Assembly (NCBI RefSeq): GCF_030816115.1
Contig: NZ_JAUSXQ010000001.1
Span: 4,073,001 to 4,137,000 of the forward strand
Length of the DNA: 64,000 bases
Source: Chryseobacterium sp. W4I1
GTDB lineage: Bacteria; Bacteroidota; Bacteroidia; Flavobacteriales; Weeksellaceae
Direction: 5' to 3'
Shown here piece after piece: positions 1 to 9,554 of the stretch. The position numbers were made by a program, and so were the translations under genes. Below the pieces are notes generated by a model, which searched no databases, was not told the DNA's origin, and was given only the letters and a program-made list of their open reading frames with translations. Position 1 is the stretch's first letter. Each line of letters opens with the position of its first letter.

Positions 1-787
1 GTTTTACAAAAGCAACTTCATTATATTCAAGGAAATCTTTTAGTGTTTTTTCTGATCCTTTTTCAAAAGACATATTCAAAATAGTTCTGATATCGTAAAA
101 CCGAAATCCAAACAGGGAAAACTCTTTTTCCTTTAGAGCAGCTCCTGTGACTTCGATCTGGTCTTTCCGGTCTCCTTTTAATTCCTTAATGGTATTTCTT
201 TTTGTTATGTATTCTTCGGGATTTCCGACATTTTTAAGTTTGGGAAGCTGCAATGAATTTCCATAATCCCATGATGCTGTTTCTTTTTTTTCGTTTTTGA
301 TGTTTAATCTGTACACTCTGTATTGCTCTACATTGGTGCTTTTGAGTTTTTTAGTTTTATTGTCAAAAATGTATATAACAATGCCGTCTGCGTAGCTGTT
401 CAGCTTATTGTTCACAGTTACGTAAGCGTTGAAGTTTCCTTTGATAAAAATATATTTTGCCGGTTTTGTATTTTTAATGACTACGGTTTCTATTTCTTTG
501 ACCTGATCATTAATTTTAATTACTTCCTGACTGAAATCTGAATAGGATAGGGTTGCCACCGGAAAGTTATTATAAACGAGCTGGAATTTCTCCTTTGACG
601 GATCCAGTTGCTGTTTATCAATTTTGCCATCGATATCAGAGAATGCGAGGATACTTCCGTCATTACCGAACACGGAAACTTTGGGGAGTGGTTTATTCGT
701 TTGGTCAGAAACAAAAGTGATGGTCTGGGCCTGAATAAATCCGGAGAGGAAGATCAACAGAGCGAGAAGCAGATGATTTCTTTTCAT
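1..787 (-). CDS. secreted hypothetical protein, partial (3' end off window)
   Basis: An open minus-strand frame begins at an ATG at 785-787 and runs without a stop to the window edge, giving 262 residues. It starts with a clear signal peptide (MKRNHLLLALLIFLSGFIQAQ). Residues 20-75 look like a carboxypeptidase-D-regulatory-like beta domain (FVSDQTNKPLPKVSVFGNDG, then SDIDGKID). Such domains are common at the N-terminus of exported Bacteroidota proteins. The remainder is rich in Lys, Asn and aromatic residues with no motif I recognise. Export is well supported; function is unknown. Confidence 0.8.
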   Translation of the reverse strand, partial: MKRNHLLLALLIFLSGFIQAQTITFVSDQTNKPLPKVSVFGNDGSILAFSDIDGKIDKQQLDPSKEKFQLVYNNFPVATLSYSDFSQEVIKINDQVKEIETVVIKNTKPAKYIFIKGNFNAYVTVNNKLNSYADGIVIYIFDNKTKKLKSTNVEQYRVYRLNIKNEKKETASWDYGNSLQLPKLKNVGNPEEYITKRNTIKELKGDRKDQIEVTGAALKEKEFSLFGFRFYDIRTILNMSFEKGSEKTLKDFLEYNEVAFVK

Positions 788-889
788 AATAATATTTTAT
801 TGGGTTAAAATAATTCATCAATTTTATAAAGACACCAGAAATCCAAAAGGGTTACCTGAAACACTTTTAATGTTCATTGGTCTGCACAA

Positions 890-920
890 AAAAAGACTGA
901 TCATTACAATCAGTCTTTTT
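890..920 (-). terminator. Rho-independent terminator after actF
   Basis: The arms AAAAAGACTGAT (890-901) and ATCAGTCTTTTT (909-920) form a 12-bp perfect stem around a 7-base loop, with T-runs on both strands. It sits just past the actF stop and can end the act operon before the next minus-strand gene. Confidence 0.8.
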
Positions 921-943
921 TATTTTATTTCTGTTACAAGTCC

Positions 944-2275
944 TTAGAAAGGATACTCATAAATTTCAGATTCATGTAAGAATGGGTTTCCTGTAGGAAT
1001 CAGCTTTAATTTTGATAAAGCAGTCAATACAGTGAACATAAATAATCCTACTACAAATAGTACAGCACCTAATATCAGGATCAATACTTCAGGAGTTTTC
1101 CAGTATGGACCTACCGTTCCAGGCATTACCATATTGAAATAATCTAAAAGGTGACCTAAAATAACCACTACAGCCATTGTGGTAACAACTTTGTAGTTTC
1201 TTTTGATGCTGCTGCTTACTAATACCAATAATGGCAATACGAAGTTTACTATTAGCATTGGTAAGAAAGTAATACCATAGTGCTGGAATCTTCCAAAGAA
1301 GTAGTTAACTTCTTCCGGTACATTCGCATACCAATATAGCATAAACTGTGCAAACCATGTATACGTCCAAAGCATACTTGTAGCGAAAAGGAATACTCCT
1401 AAATCGTGTAAGTGGTTGTCATTGAACTGAGGTAAAAATCCGTTTTTCTTTAAGAAAACACTTAGAAGAATGATCACAGCAATACCACTTGAAAGGCAGC
1501 TTACCATTGAATACCAGATATACATTGTAGAATACCAGTGAGGGTCAATAGACATCAACCAGTCCCAAGCCCAAGCTGCAGAAGCAAATCCGAAGAATGC
1601 GATATATCCTACTGCCCATCTGTAAAGCAATTGATATTCTACTTTAGATTTGGTTTCGTCTACTTTCTTAGACTGAGCTTTAAGTTTCATTACAAAGAAT
1701 GAAGCGCCTATCACATAGATCAATGTTCTGATTGCATAGAAAGGAATATTTAAGAATCTCTTCTTTTCAAACAGGATTACGTCGAAATGGGCAGAATTTG
1801 GATCTGTAAGATCCGGATCCATCCAATGGAACAGGTGAGCCTGGTGAAAGATATTCAGGAACATTAATATTACTAAAATAGCACCTCCAAAAGGGATATA
1901 AGAAGCAATAGCTTCCATTACTCTTGTGATGATAATTGGCCATCCTGCGTGAGCAACATGCTGAATACAGTAGAAAAATAATACTGCACAACTTACTCCG
2001 AAGAAGAATACAGCTACGAAATGTAATGATGCTAAAGGCGAATTATGAATTTGCATTGTCGCATGCTCTAAATGAGCGGCATGGTCCTGAGGCCCTACCA
2101 TTTCACTTGAGTGTGTAGGTGCATCATGACCGGCAGAATGAACCGCTTCCATCATATGCTCTATTTTCTCAGTACTGATTCCTCTATTCATAAAGAAACC
2201 GACAGCAAATAGAACTAAACCTACCACAAGAAGTATTAGAGAAGTTGATTTTAATTTTGGTGAAAAACTATACAT
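944..2275 (-). CDS. actF: alternative complex III subunit ActF (quinol:cytochrome c oxidoreductase membrane subunit)
   Basis: A 443-residue polytopic membrane protein of the NrfD/PsrC-like type, with about ten hydrophobic segments. In the family ActF pairs with ActC in the membrane core of alternative complex III, which oxidises menaquinol and passes electrons to cytochrome c or directly to an oxidase. A His-rich soluble stretch (about residues 40-77) follows the first membrane segment. It is the last gene of actABCDEF and starts 8 bases after the actE stop. No cox genes follow; a terminator comes next. Confidence 0.92.
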   Translation of the reverse strand: MYSFSPKLKSTSLILLVVGLVLFAVGFFMNRGISTEKIEHMMEAVHSAGHDAPTHSSEMVGPQDHAAHLEHATMQIHNSPLASLHFVAVFFFGVSCAVLFFYCIQHVAHAGWPIIITRVMEAIASYIPFGGAILVILMFLNIFHQAHLFHWMDPDLTDPNSAHFDVILFEKKRFLNIPFYAIRTLIYVIGASFFVMKLKAQSKKVDETKSKVEYQLLYRWAVGYIAFFGFASAAWAWDWLMSIDPHWYSTMYIWYSMVSCLSSGIAVIILLSVFLKKNGFLPQFNDNHLHDLGVFLFATSMLWTYTWFAQFMLYWYANVPEEVNYFFGRFQHYGITFLPMLIVNFVLPLLVLVSSSIKRNYKVVTTMAVVVILGHLLDYFNMVMPGTVGPYWKTPEVLILILGAVLFVVGLFMFTVLTALSKLKLIPTGNPFLHESEIYEYPF

Positions 2276-2283
2276 TTCTTTTC

Positions 2284-2989
2284 TTATTTTTTAGTTTCGG
2301 TAGTAGTCTTAGTCTCTGTCGTTGCTGCAGCTGGTGTAGCTGTAGCCGTTGTAGCTGCTGCTGGTGCTGCATTTTTCTTGAAAGCACTCATTACATACAT
2401 TGCCACTCTCCATCTGTCTCCAGCGCTAAGCTGGCCAGCATAAGATCCCATTGCATTTCTACCGGTTTGTTAATACATAATGAACAGATCCTACAGTAAT
2501 TTCTCTGTCGGCATAGTTAGGTACACCGGAGAAAGCACCGCTTTGTACGATAGGACCTTGTCCATCACCTCCAGTTCCGTGACATGCTGCACAGGTATGA
2601 TCAAACAGCATTTTTCCTCTTTCGATATCTTTAGCTGCATTAGCCGGATTAAGAGGTGATGTTGTCATAGTTTTTGAAGCATCATATCCTGCATTGTACT
2701 GATCTACGTTTTTCGGAAGTAAGCCTTCTTCAAAGATTCCATCTTTATTTTGAGCTACAGATCCTTCTACCGGAGCCAATCCTGTTGCAAAACTGTTTTT
2801 AACGAAAGCAGGAATTTCATTTTCATGATCTGAATAAGCGTCCTGAGCTTTCATCAATGGATCGTAAGCTACCGGGAAGTACATATCCGGGAAGTATACT
2901 AATGGTGTATTTTCTTTTGGTCCGCAAGAATTAAGTAAAACCGTTGTTAAACCTAAAACAGCTGTAATTTTTAATACATTCTTTTTCAT
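2284..2989 (-). pseudogene. actE: actE, monohaem cytochrome c subunit of alternative complex III, frameshifted
   Basis: The intact frame from 2989 encodes a lipoprotein signal (LLNSCGPKE) and one CxxCH haem site (CAACH), then hits a stop at 2459-2461 after only 176 residues (ending VHYVLTNR). Removing one base near 2462-2465 restores a continuous 234-residue product. The restored part continues TNGRNAMGSYAGQL, then GDRWRVAMYVMSAF, an Ala/Thr-rich tail and a stop at 2284-2286. The restored piece is the expected end of the cytochrome fold, including the Met of NAMGSY as likely axial ligand. So one extra base (AACCGGT instead of AACGGT on the coding strand) breaks the gene. It is probably a sequencing error, but a real mutation cannot be excluded. 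Confidence 0.88.
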
Positions 2990-2990
2990 T

Positions 2991-3512
2991 TTAAGCGTCT
3001 TTAACAGTTATTTCTTCAACTCCAGTTTCAATCAGCAACTGTTTTACAGATTCTACATCTTCAGTTACAAATTCCATCATGAATTTATCATCAGTAGTTC
3101 TCGGATCCGGGTTCTGAGCAGGAGCTCCAGGATACATTTTATTTCTTACTAAGAAAGTCAATGACATCATGTGAGCAGCACAGAAAACCATCAATTCAAA
3201 CATTGGAACTACGAATGCAGGCATGTTGTGTGCCCAGTCAAAAGCAGGTTTACCACCAATATTTTGAGGCCAGTCATGATTCATTACATACCAGGTTACA
3301 GTAGCACCAATGGTCACTCCATAAAGAGCATATAAGAATGCGGCATCAGAAATTCTTGTTTTCTTTAACCCTAAAGCTTTGTCTAGTCCATGAACCGGAA
3401 ACGGAGTATAAACTTCGTTTATAGCGATTCCTTTATCGTTGAATGCCTTAACGCCGTTCATTAGATCGTCGTCGTCAGCATAAAGTCCGTATACAATTTT
3501 AGTGGTGCTCAT
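2991..3512 (-). CDS. actD: alternative complex III subunit ActD (DUF3341)
   Basis: Starting at the ATG at 3510-3512 gives 173 residues (MSTTKIVYGLYADDDDLMNG). A longer frame begins with GTG at 3539 but that adds an uncharged-for N-terminus inside actC, so I prefer the ATG. Two membrane segments (AALYALYGVTIGATVTWYV-like and VVPMFELMVFCAAHMMSLTFLV) flank a short loop, as in the DUF3341 family. ActD is an integral scaffold subunit of the complex. The start overlaps the end of actC by 14 bases, indicating translational coupling. Confidence 0.9.
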   Translation of the reverse strand: MSTTKIVYGLYADDDDLMNGVKAFNDKGIAINEVYTPFPVHGLDKALGLKKTRISDAAFLYALYGVTIGATVTWYVMNHDWPQNIGGKPAFDWAHNMPAFVVPMFELMVFCAAHMMSLTFLVRNKMYPGAPAQNPDPRTTDDKFMMEFVTEDVESVKQLLIETGVEEITVKDA

Positions 3513-4896
3513 CTCCTTCTTTTGCTTTATAAGTTTCACCTGAAATTTTCAGAATCGATTTTAATTCAGCCTGTGCAATTACAGGGAACGTTCTTGCGTA
3601 TAGTAAGAATAATACAGAGAAGAATCCGATTGTTCCTAAATATACACCCACATCAATGATCGTTGGCTTAAACATAGTCCAAGATCCTGGTAAGTAATCT
3701 CTGGAAAGGTTGATAACGATGATATCAAAACGCTCAAACCACATACCGATGTTGATGATCAATGCAATAATAAATGTTGCGATGATATTTGTTCTTATTC
3801 TCTTGAACCAGAATAATGCCGGGATAATCAAGTTACAGCTAATCAAAGCCCAGAATGCCCACCAGTAAGGTCCTACAGCAGCACCCGGAGAAAGATAAGT
3901 AAAGTCTTCAAATCTTGATCCTGAGTACCATCCGATGAAATATTCAGTAGCATACGCTACAGTTACCATACCACCGGTAAGAATAATTACGATGTTCATA
4001 ATTTCGATATGATACATTGTGATATATTCCTCAAGGTGACATACTTTTCTAGCGACAAGCAATAGGGTCTGTACCATTGCAAATCCTGAGAAGATTGCTC
4101 CTGCAACGAAGTAAGGAGGATAGATCGTAGAGTGCCATCCTTTAATAACCGAAGTTGCGAAGTCAAAAGATACCGTGGTGTGTACTGAGAATACAAGTGG
4201 AGTAGCTAAACCTGCAAGAACCAAAGAAAGTTCTTCGAATCTCTGCCAGTGTTTTGCTTTACCACCCCATCCAAATGCTAGGAATGTATAAATTTTCTTA
4301 GTCCAAGGTGTTTTAGCTCTATCTCTGATCATTGCAAAGTCAGGGATTAGTCCCATAAACCAGAATACAGTTGATACTGAGAAATACGTAGAGATCGCAA
4401 ATACGTCCCAAAGTAGAGGAGAGTTAAAGTTCCCCCAAAGAGAACCGAATTGGTTTGGAAGAGGGAAAACCCAGTATCCTACCCAAACTCTACCCATGTG
4501 GATTACAGGGAAGATTGCTGCCTGCACAACCGCAAAGATCGTCATCGCCTCTGCAGATCTGTTTACAGACATTCTCCAACGCTGTCTAAATAATAATAAT
4601 ACTGCGGAGATAAGTGTTCCGGCGTGACCGATACCTACCCACCATACGAAGTTGGTAATATCCCAACCCCAGTTAATAGTTCTGTTAAGCCCCCATGCTC
4701 CAATACCTGTCCCGATAGTATAAGCGATACACCCAAATCCATAGATGAATAGAACCAAGGCTGCATATAGTGATACCCACCATAATTTACCTGCTCTTTC
4801 TTCGATAGGTCGTGCGATATCTTCTGTAATATCGTGATAAGTTTTGTGACCAATAATTAGAGGTTCCCTTATCGGAGCTTCGTAATGTCCTGACAT
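3499..4896 (-). CDS. actC: alternative complex III subunit ActC (NrfD/PsrC family quinol-binding subunit)
   Basis: A 465-residue membrane protein with about ten membrane segments, opening MSGHYEAPIREPLIIG. It matches the NrfD/PsrC-type subunit of alternative complex III, which carries the quinol site and contacts the iron-sulphur subunit ActB. Motif-like stretches include FVWWVGIGHAGTLISA and VYFIGWYSG-type aromatic loops. It lies 25 bases downstream of actB and overlaps actD. Confidence 0.93.
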   Translation of the reverse strand: MSGHYEAPIREPLIIGHKTYHDITEDIARPIEERAGKLWWVSLYAALVLFIYGFGCIAYTIGTGIGAWGLNRTINWGWDITNFVWWVGIGHAGTLISAVLLLFRQRWRMSVNRSAEAMTIFAVVQAAIFPVIHMGRVWVGYWVFPLPNQFGSLWGNFNSPLLWDVFAISTYFSVSTVFWFMGLIPDFAMIRDRAKTPWTKKIYTFLAFGWGGKAKHWQRFEELSLVLAGLATPLVFSVHTTVSFDFATSVIKGWHSTIYPPYFVAGAIFSGFAMVQTLLLVARKVCHLEEYITMYHIEIMNIVIILTGGMVTVAYATEYFIGWYSGSRFEDFTYLSPGAAVGPYWWAFWALISCNLIIPALFWFKRIRTNIIATFIIALIINIGMWFERFDIIVINLSRDYLPGSWTMFKPTIIDVGVYLGTIGFFSVLFLLYARTFPVIAQAELKSILKISGETYKAKEGDEHH

Positions 4897-4921
4897 TTTT
4901 TACCTATTTATTATTTAAACT

Positions 4922-7900
4922 TTATTTTTCTACTCTGTTTCTTACTTTAGTGTGATAGAACACGTTTGGTTTTGTGCCGATCTCCTCAAGTAAATAATAT
5001 CTTCTGTTGCTAGAATACAATTTTCTCACTTCAGAATCTTTGTCATTCATGTCTCCAAACGTCATTGATCCGGTAGAACAAGCGCCAGCACAAGCAACAG
5101 AATCTTTAAATTCGTTGTCTGTTACTTTTCTGTTTTCCTTCTTAGCATTTAAGATGGTTGCCTGAGTCTTTTGGATACACAATGAACATTTCTCCATTAC
5201 CCCTCTTGTTCTTACAACAACATCAGGGTTAAGTACCATTCTTCCTAAATCGTTATTTTGATTGAAATCAAATTTATCATTTAAGTTATAAGTAAACCAG
5301 TTGAAACGTCTTACTTTGTACGGACAGTTGTTTGCACAATATCTTGTTCCGATACATCTGTTGTAAGCCATGTGGTTCTGTCCTTGCTTACCGTGTGAAG
5401 TAGCCGCTACCGGACATACAGTTTCACAAGGAGCGTGGTTACAGTGCTGACACATTACTGGTTGGAAGATTACATCTGGATTGTCTGCAGGGTGGTTTAA
5501 TGCACCTCCGTCTCCGAATGCTGTACCATATAGTTCAGGTACTGCCATTCCTTCTTTCAATCCTTCGTATACTTCTACTTTCTGTCTTGAAGAATAGTAA
5601 CGGTCAATTCTTAACCAATACATATCTCTGGACATTCTTATTTCTTCTTTACCTACAACTGGAACGTTGTTTTCTGCCTGACAAGCAATAATACATGCTC
5701 CACAACCAGTACAAGAGTTCAAGTCAATAGATAAGTTGAAGTGAGGTCCATCCGTATCATCAAAAGCATCCCAAAGGTCGATTTTTCTCGCTGGAAGTGC
5801 TCCGCTGATCGTGTGGTATTCCAAAGGCTTGTTCCATCCTTTATGTTCGTCATCGAAAGCTACGTTGATGAATTCAGCCAAAGGAACTTCTTTAGCGATT
5901 TCATAACGGCCCATTAATGTATTCTGAAGCTGGATCCCTGCAAATTCGTGCTCTTCGCCAGTTTTTTCGATTTTCACTCCTGAAATAGCCAGGTTAGATC
6001 CATCAAATAATGGATAAGCATTTACTCCTGTATCGGCAGTAGCTCCGGAATCTTTTTTACCATAACCAAGTGCCAGACCTACAGAACCTTCTGCCTGTCC
6101 CGGTTGAACAAATACAGGAACATCTTTTATTGTTACTCCATTTACAGTAAGATTTACAATAGAACCGTTCAGCTGCATTCTTGCATTCAGATCGTTATCA
6201 ATGGCAAATTTCTCTGCATCTTTTGGAGAAATAGTCAGGTAGTTATCCCAAGACATTCTTGTCAGTGGATCCGGTAATTCCTGAAGCCAAGGGTTGTTGG
6301 CCTGAGTTCCGTCTCCCATTGAAGTCTTAGTGTACAATACCAATTCTAATTCAGAAGGTTTGAAGCTTCCTAATTCAGCAACTGCCTGTGCACCGTTTCC
6401 TCCTGTATAAGATAATGCAGTTGCATTATTTGAAGTCGCGATACCGTTATATAAAGCTTTATTGAAAGAAGTTGCTCCTAAAATAGAAGCTGCACTTGCT
6501 TTTAAATAATCATAGTAATTATTAGCAGCATTGTTTTTACCGTTCTTCCAAACCAATAGAGATTCTTCAATCTGTCTTGATTTGTAGATTTTCTGGATCG
6601 TAGGCTGCATTAATGAGTAAACTCCTGTCTGAGGTTCAATGTCACCCCAAGATTCAAGCCAGTTAGCTACAGGAATTACAGCTTTCGCTGCTTTGTACAT
6701 TTCATTTTTCTTATCTGCAACAGCTACTACACAAGCAACCTTAGAAAGAGATTTTTTGAAATCTTCACCTTTTGGATGAGAGTAGATAGGGTCTACATTG
6801 TTCGCGATCAATACACCAACCTGACCTGCATTTACCCATCCTAAGAATTCCTGGTATCTTGCTTTGTCAAATTCTTTCAGGAAGTTAGCTTTACCTGTGA
6901 AAGCAACTGAACCTAATTTTTGGTTGATTAAGTGAGCTAAAACCTGAGCACCTTTAGAACCGTCAGCAAAAACAACAGCTTTGCTGCCTTTCGCTTTAAG
7001 TTCGTTTGCAATTTCAGTAGCAGTCTTATCTGAAGTACCACCTCCTACGATTGCATTATAAACTTCAACTAATGTTTTGTTTACAGCACTTGGCTTTAAT
7101 CTGTATCTTGAGTCAGCGTTAGCACCTGTTACAGACATATTGGCTTCCACCTGAATGTGTCTCAACATGTTTGCTCCCGGCTTTCTTGCCGCCGCATAAG
7201 AGCTTTCTAAGCTTCCTCCGTTGTAATCTCCTAAGAAATCAGCCTGGAAAGAAACGACCAATTCTGAAACTTTAAGGTCATAAACCGGCAATGCTCTCTG
7301 TCCGAAAACTTCCTGTGCAGCATCCAGAGATGCTGAGTAAGGGAAAGCATCATAAGTTACCAGCTCAGCGGTAGGATATTTAGCTTTGAACTCACCAAAC
7401 AGCTTTTTGAAAGTAGGTGAAGCGAAAGAGTGTGATAAAAGCACAATCTTTTTGCCTGATGCAGCAGCGTCTGCTAAACCTTTAAGAACAAAGCTGTCTA
7501 CTTTATCGAAAGTTTCGTCTTTGCCATCCAGTTTAGGCTGTTTTACTTTATCGTTATCATAAAGAGAAAGTACACTTGCCTGAGCTCTTGCATTCGTTTT
7601 ACCTAAATCACCTGCAGCAGGGTTCGGGTCTATTTTGATAGGTCTTCCTTCACGGGTCTTTACTAAAACGCTGGCGAAGTCGAATCCGTCAAAATATGTT
7701 GAAGCGTAATAATTCGGAACCCCTGGAATGATATCATGTGGCTTTACCACATAAGGAATCGTTTTGATTACCGGAGCTTCACAGGCAGCCAGTGTTACTG
7801 CTGCTGTAGAGAATCCTAATAATTTTAAGAAATCTCTTCTTGAAGTACTGGATCCGTTCTGTTCAGCATCTCCAAGGAAATCTTCTACCGGAATTTCTTC

Positions 7901-7987
7901 CTGAAACTCTTTAAGAGCCAGCTTACCATTTAAAGCTGGGTCTTTAAGTTCATGAATACTTCTAAATTGTATTTTGTTTGAAGCCAT
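4922..7987 (-). CDS. actB: alternative complex III subunit ActB (molybdopterin oxidoreductase-like plus 4Fe-4S ferredoxin)
   Basis: A 1021-residue fusion typical of Bacteroidota ActB. The N-terminal half resembles a molybdopterin oxidoreductase catalytic subunit, a fold that in ActB is known to lack the cofactor. The C-terminal third holds ferredoxin-type cysteine clusters: CTGCGACIIAC, CQHCNHAPCETVC, CIGTRYCANNC, and CSLC with CAGAC. A twin-arginine signal (SRRDFLKLLGFST, residues 49-61) runs into a lipobox (TLAAC, Cys69), so the protein is likely exported folded by Tat and lipid-anchored. The Tat motif about 50 residues in, rather than at the extreme N-terminus, is a known feature of the family. 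Confidence 0.94.
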   Translation of the reverse strand: MASNKIQFRSIHELKDPALNGKLALKEFQEEIPVEDFLGDAEQNGSSTSRRDFLKLLGFSTAAVTLAACEAPVIKTIPYVVKPHDIIPGVPNYYASTYFDGFDFASVLVKTREGRPIKIDPNPAAGDLGKTNARAQASVLSLYDNDKVKQPKLDGKDETFDKVDSFVLKGLADAAASGKKIVLLSHSFASPTFKKLFGEFKAKYPTAELVTYDAFPYSASLDAAQEVFGQRALPVYDLKVSELVVSFQADFLGDYNGGSLESSYAAARKPGANMLRHIQVEANMSVTGANADSRYRLKPSAVNKTLVEVYNAIVGGGTSDKTATEIANELKAKGSKAVVFADGSKGAQVLAHLINQKLGSVAFTGKANFLKEFDKARYQEFLGWVNAGQVGVLIANNVDPIYSHPKGEDFKKSLSKVACVVAVADKKNEMYKAAKAVIPVANWLESWGDIEPQTGVYSLMQPTIQKIYKSRQIEESLLVWKNGKNNAANNYYDYLKASAASILGATSFNKALYNGIATSNNATALSYTGGNGAQAVAELGSFKPSELELVLYTKTSMGDGTQANNPWLQELPDPLTRMSWDNYLTISPKDAEKFAIDNDLNARMQLNGSIVNLTVNGVTIKDVPVFVQPGQAEGSVGLALGYGKKDSGATADTGVNAYPLFDGSNLAISGVKIEKTGEEHEFAGIQLQNTLMGRYEIAKEVPLAEFINVAFDDEHKGWNKPLEYHTISGALPARKIDLWDAFDDTDGPHFNLSIDLNSCTGCGACIIACQAENNVPVVGKEEIRMSRDMYWLRIDRYYSSRQKVEVYEGLKEGMAVPELYGTAFGDGGALNHPADNPDVIFQPVMCQHCNHAPCETVCPVAATSHGKQGQNHMAYNRCIGTRYCANNCPYKVRRFNWFTYNLNDKFDFNQNNDLGRMVLNPDVVVRTRGVMEKCSLCIQKTQATILNAKKENRKVTDNEFKDSVACAGACSTGSMTFGDMNDKDSEVRKLYSSNRRYYLLEEIGTKPNVFYHTKVRNRVEK

Positions 7988-8010
7988 TTATACTTCTAAT
8001 TTTTTAGTTA

Positions 8011-9372
8011 TTAATAATGACATTTACCACACTCAAGACCTCCAATTGCATCTACAGTGATTTTACCGCCATCCTGAGGATATTGTTTTTTCAACTTGTC
8101 ATGTAGATTCTTGAAGTATTCTTTATTATAACCGTTGTTCATATCAACCTCAGTCGTTCTGTGACATTCGATACACCATCCCATAGTGAAGTCGTTAGCC
8201 ATCTGAACAACATTCATTGTATCGATTTTTCCGTGACAAGCTTTACATACAACGTCAATTTTGTTGTTTGGATTCTTTTTGTTGAAAGAATTGATGATTG
8301 CCTGCTCACCCGCTACTACGTGTTGAGAGTGGTTGAAGTACACGAAGTCTGGCATATTGTGAATTCTTGTCCATTCAACCGGCTGTGTTTTTCCAGTGTA
8401 CACCTGTTTTGCAGGATCCCAGCCTGTAGCGGCATAGATCTTCTGGATTTCACCATCGTAGAATGCTTTGTCTTTTCCAGGTTCCATGTAGTGATCTGCA
8501 TTGTATTCAGAAATTGTTCTGTGACAGTTCATACAAACGTTCATAGAAGGAATTTCAGATACTTTACCGTATTTGGCACTTGAGTGACATAGTTGACAGT
8601 CAATTTTCTGTTCTCCAGCGTGAATTTTGTGAGAGAAGTAGATTGGCTGTTCAGGTTTGTATCCTTTGTAAACCCCGATCCACATGATCCAGTTCCAAAC
8701 TCCATAAGCGGCCAGAAGGGCAAGGATACCCAATGCAGCTTTACCTATGTAGTGGTACTTCTCATAAATTTCACTGAAAGATTTAACCCTTGTTTTATTA
8801 AGCTCGTTTAATTCTTCAGATTGACCTAATTTAACCAATTGTCTCAGTTTAATTAAGATCCAAACTAATAAAGCAGCAATGGCTAAAAGTGAAATAATCA
8901 CTACGCTTGTAGTGGTTTTGTCTGCAGGTGCAGCAGCAGCTCCGTTTGTTGCAGTTGCCTTATCGTCAACTTTGGCAGGCTCGGGAGCCGGAGGATTAGT
9001 GGTAAAAGCTAAGATGTCATCAATATCCTTATCTGTAAGATTAGGAAACTGCAACATTTCAGTCTTATTAAATTTTTCAAAAATCTCATTGGCGTATTTA
9101 TCCCCAGAAGCCCTTAGAGCTTTGTTGTCTTTGATCCACTTGTGAAGCCAATCTTTGTCTACACCGCCTTCTGTTTTCACTCGTTCTACGACCCCTTTCA
9201 AAGGAGGTCCTATTACTTGTTTGTCCAGCGCGTGGCATGCAGTACAATTTGCTTTGAAAAGTTTCTCTCCGTTTTTAGGATCGCCGTCTTGCCCGTAAAT
9301 TGAAGCACTGGTTGATAGCAATAAGCCTATTGCGATCAACGTTTGTTTATAATGCTTTCTCCAACTAATCAT
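8011..9372 (-). CDS. actA: alternative complex III subunit ActA (multihaem cytochrome c)
   Basis: A 453-residue protein with six CxxCH haem-binding motifs: CTACH (residues 43-47), CQLCH, CMNCH, CKACH, CIECH and CGKCH. The first sits in an N-terminal monohaem cytochrome c domain behind a signal peptide. It is followed by an Ala-rich linker and two membrane segments (about 155-175 and 215-235). The last five form the pentahaem ActA region. The protein relays electrons from the quinol site toward cytochrome oxidase. It is the first gene of the operon and starts about 40 bases below a TAnnTTTG element. Confidence 0.93.
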   Translation of the reverse strand: MISWRKHYKQTLIAIGLLLSTSASIYGQDGDPKNGEKLFKANCTACHALDKQVIGPPLKGVVERVKTEGGVDKDWLHKWIKDNKALRASGDKYANEIFEKFNKTEMLQFPNLTDKDIDDILAFTTNPPAPEPAKVDDKATATNGAAAAPADKTTTSVVIISLLAIAALLVWILIKLRQLVKLGQSEELNELNKTRVKSFSEIYEKYHYIGKAALGILALLAAYGVWNWIMWIGVYKGYKPEQPIYFSHKIHAGEQKIDCQLCHSSAKYGKVSEIPSMNVCMNCHRTISEYNADHYMEPGKDKAFYDGEIQKIYAATGWDPAKQVYTGKTQPVEWTRIHNMPDFVYFNHSQHVVAGEQAIINSFNKKNPNNKIDVVCKACHGKIDTMNVVQMANDFTMGWCIECHRTTEVDMNNGYNKEYFKNLHDKLKKQYPQDGGKITVDAIGGLECGKCHY

Positions 9373-9416
9373 TTAAATTATCTTATGTTAGTAAAATATT
9401 GAACATATCAATCCCG

Positions 9417-9424
9417 CAAAAATA
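9417..9424 (-). promoter_or_regulatory. -7 element of the act operon promoter
   Basis: On the minus strand this reads TATTTTTG, matching the Bacteroidota -7 consensus TAnnTTTG, 44 bases upstream of actA. No good TTTG was found at the expected -33 position, so support rests on one element. Confidence 0.4.
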
Positions 9425-9507
9425 ATATTTTTAACAGGAATTTAACGGTATATGGAAAAGGGAAAATATCATTTACGTTTAATTTGTATTGATTCTAAAT
9501 AGTGTTG

Positions 9508-9539
9508 TTTGGTATAATTTTTTAATTTTAATAGATTTG
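9508..9539 (+). promoter_or_regulatory. promoter of the SPOR-domain gene
   Basis: TTTG at 9508-9511 and TAGATTTG at 9532-9539 match the Bacteroidota -33 and -7 elements, with 20 bases between them. The gene starts 15 bases further on. Confidence 0.6.
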
Positions 9540-9554
9540 CAGAAACAAGTTTAA

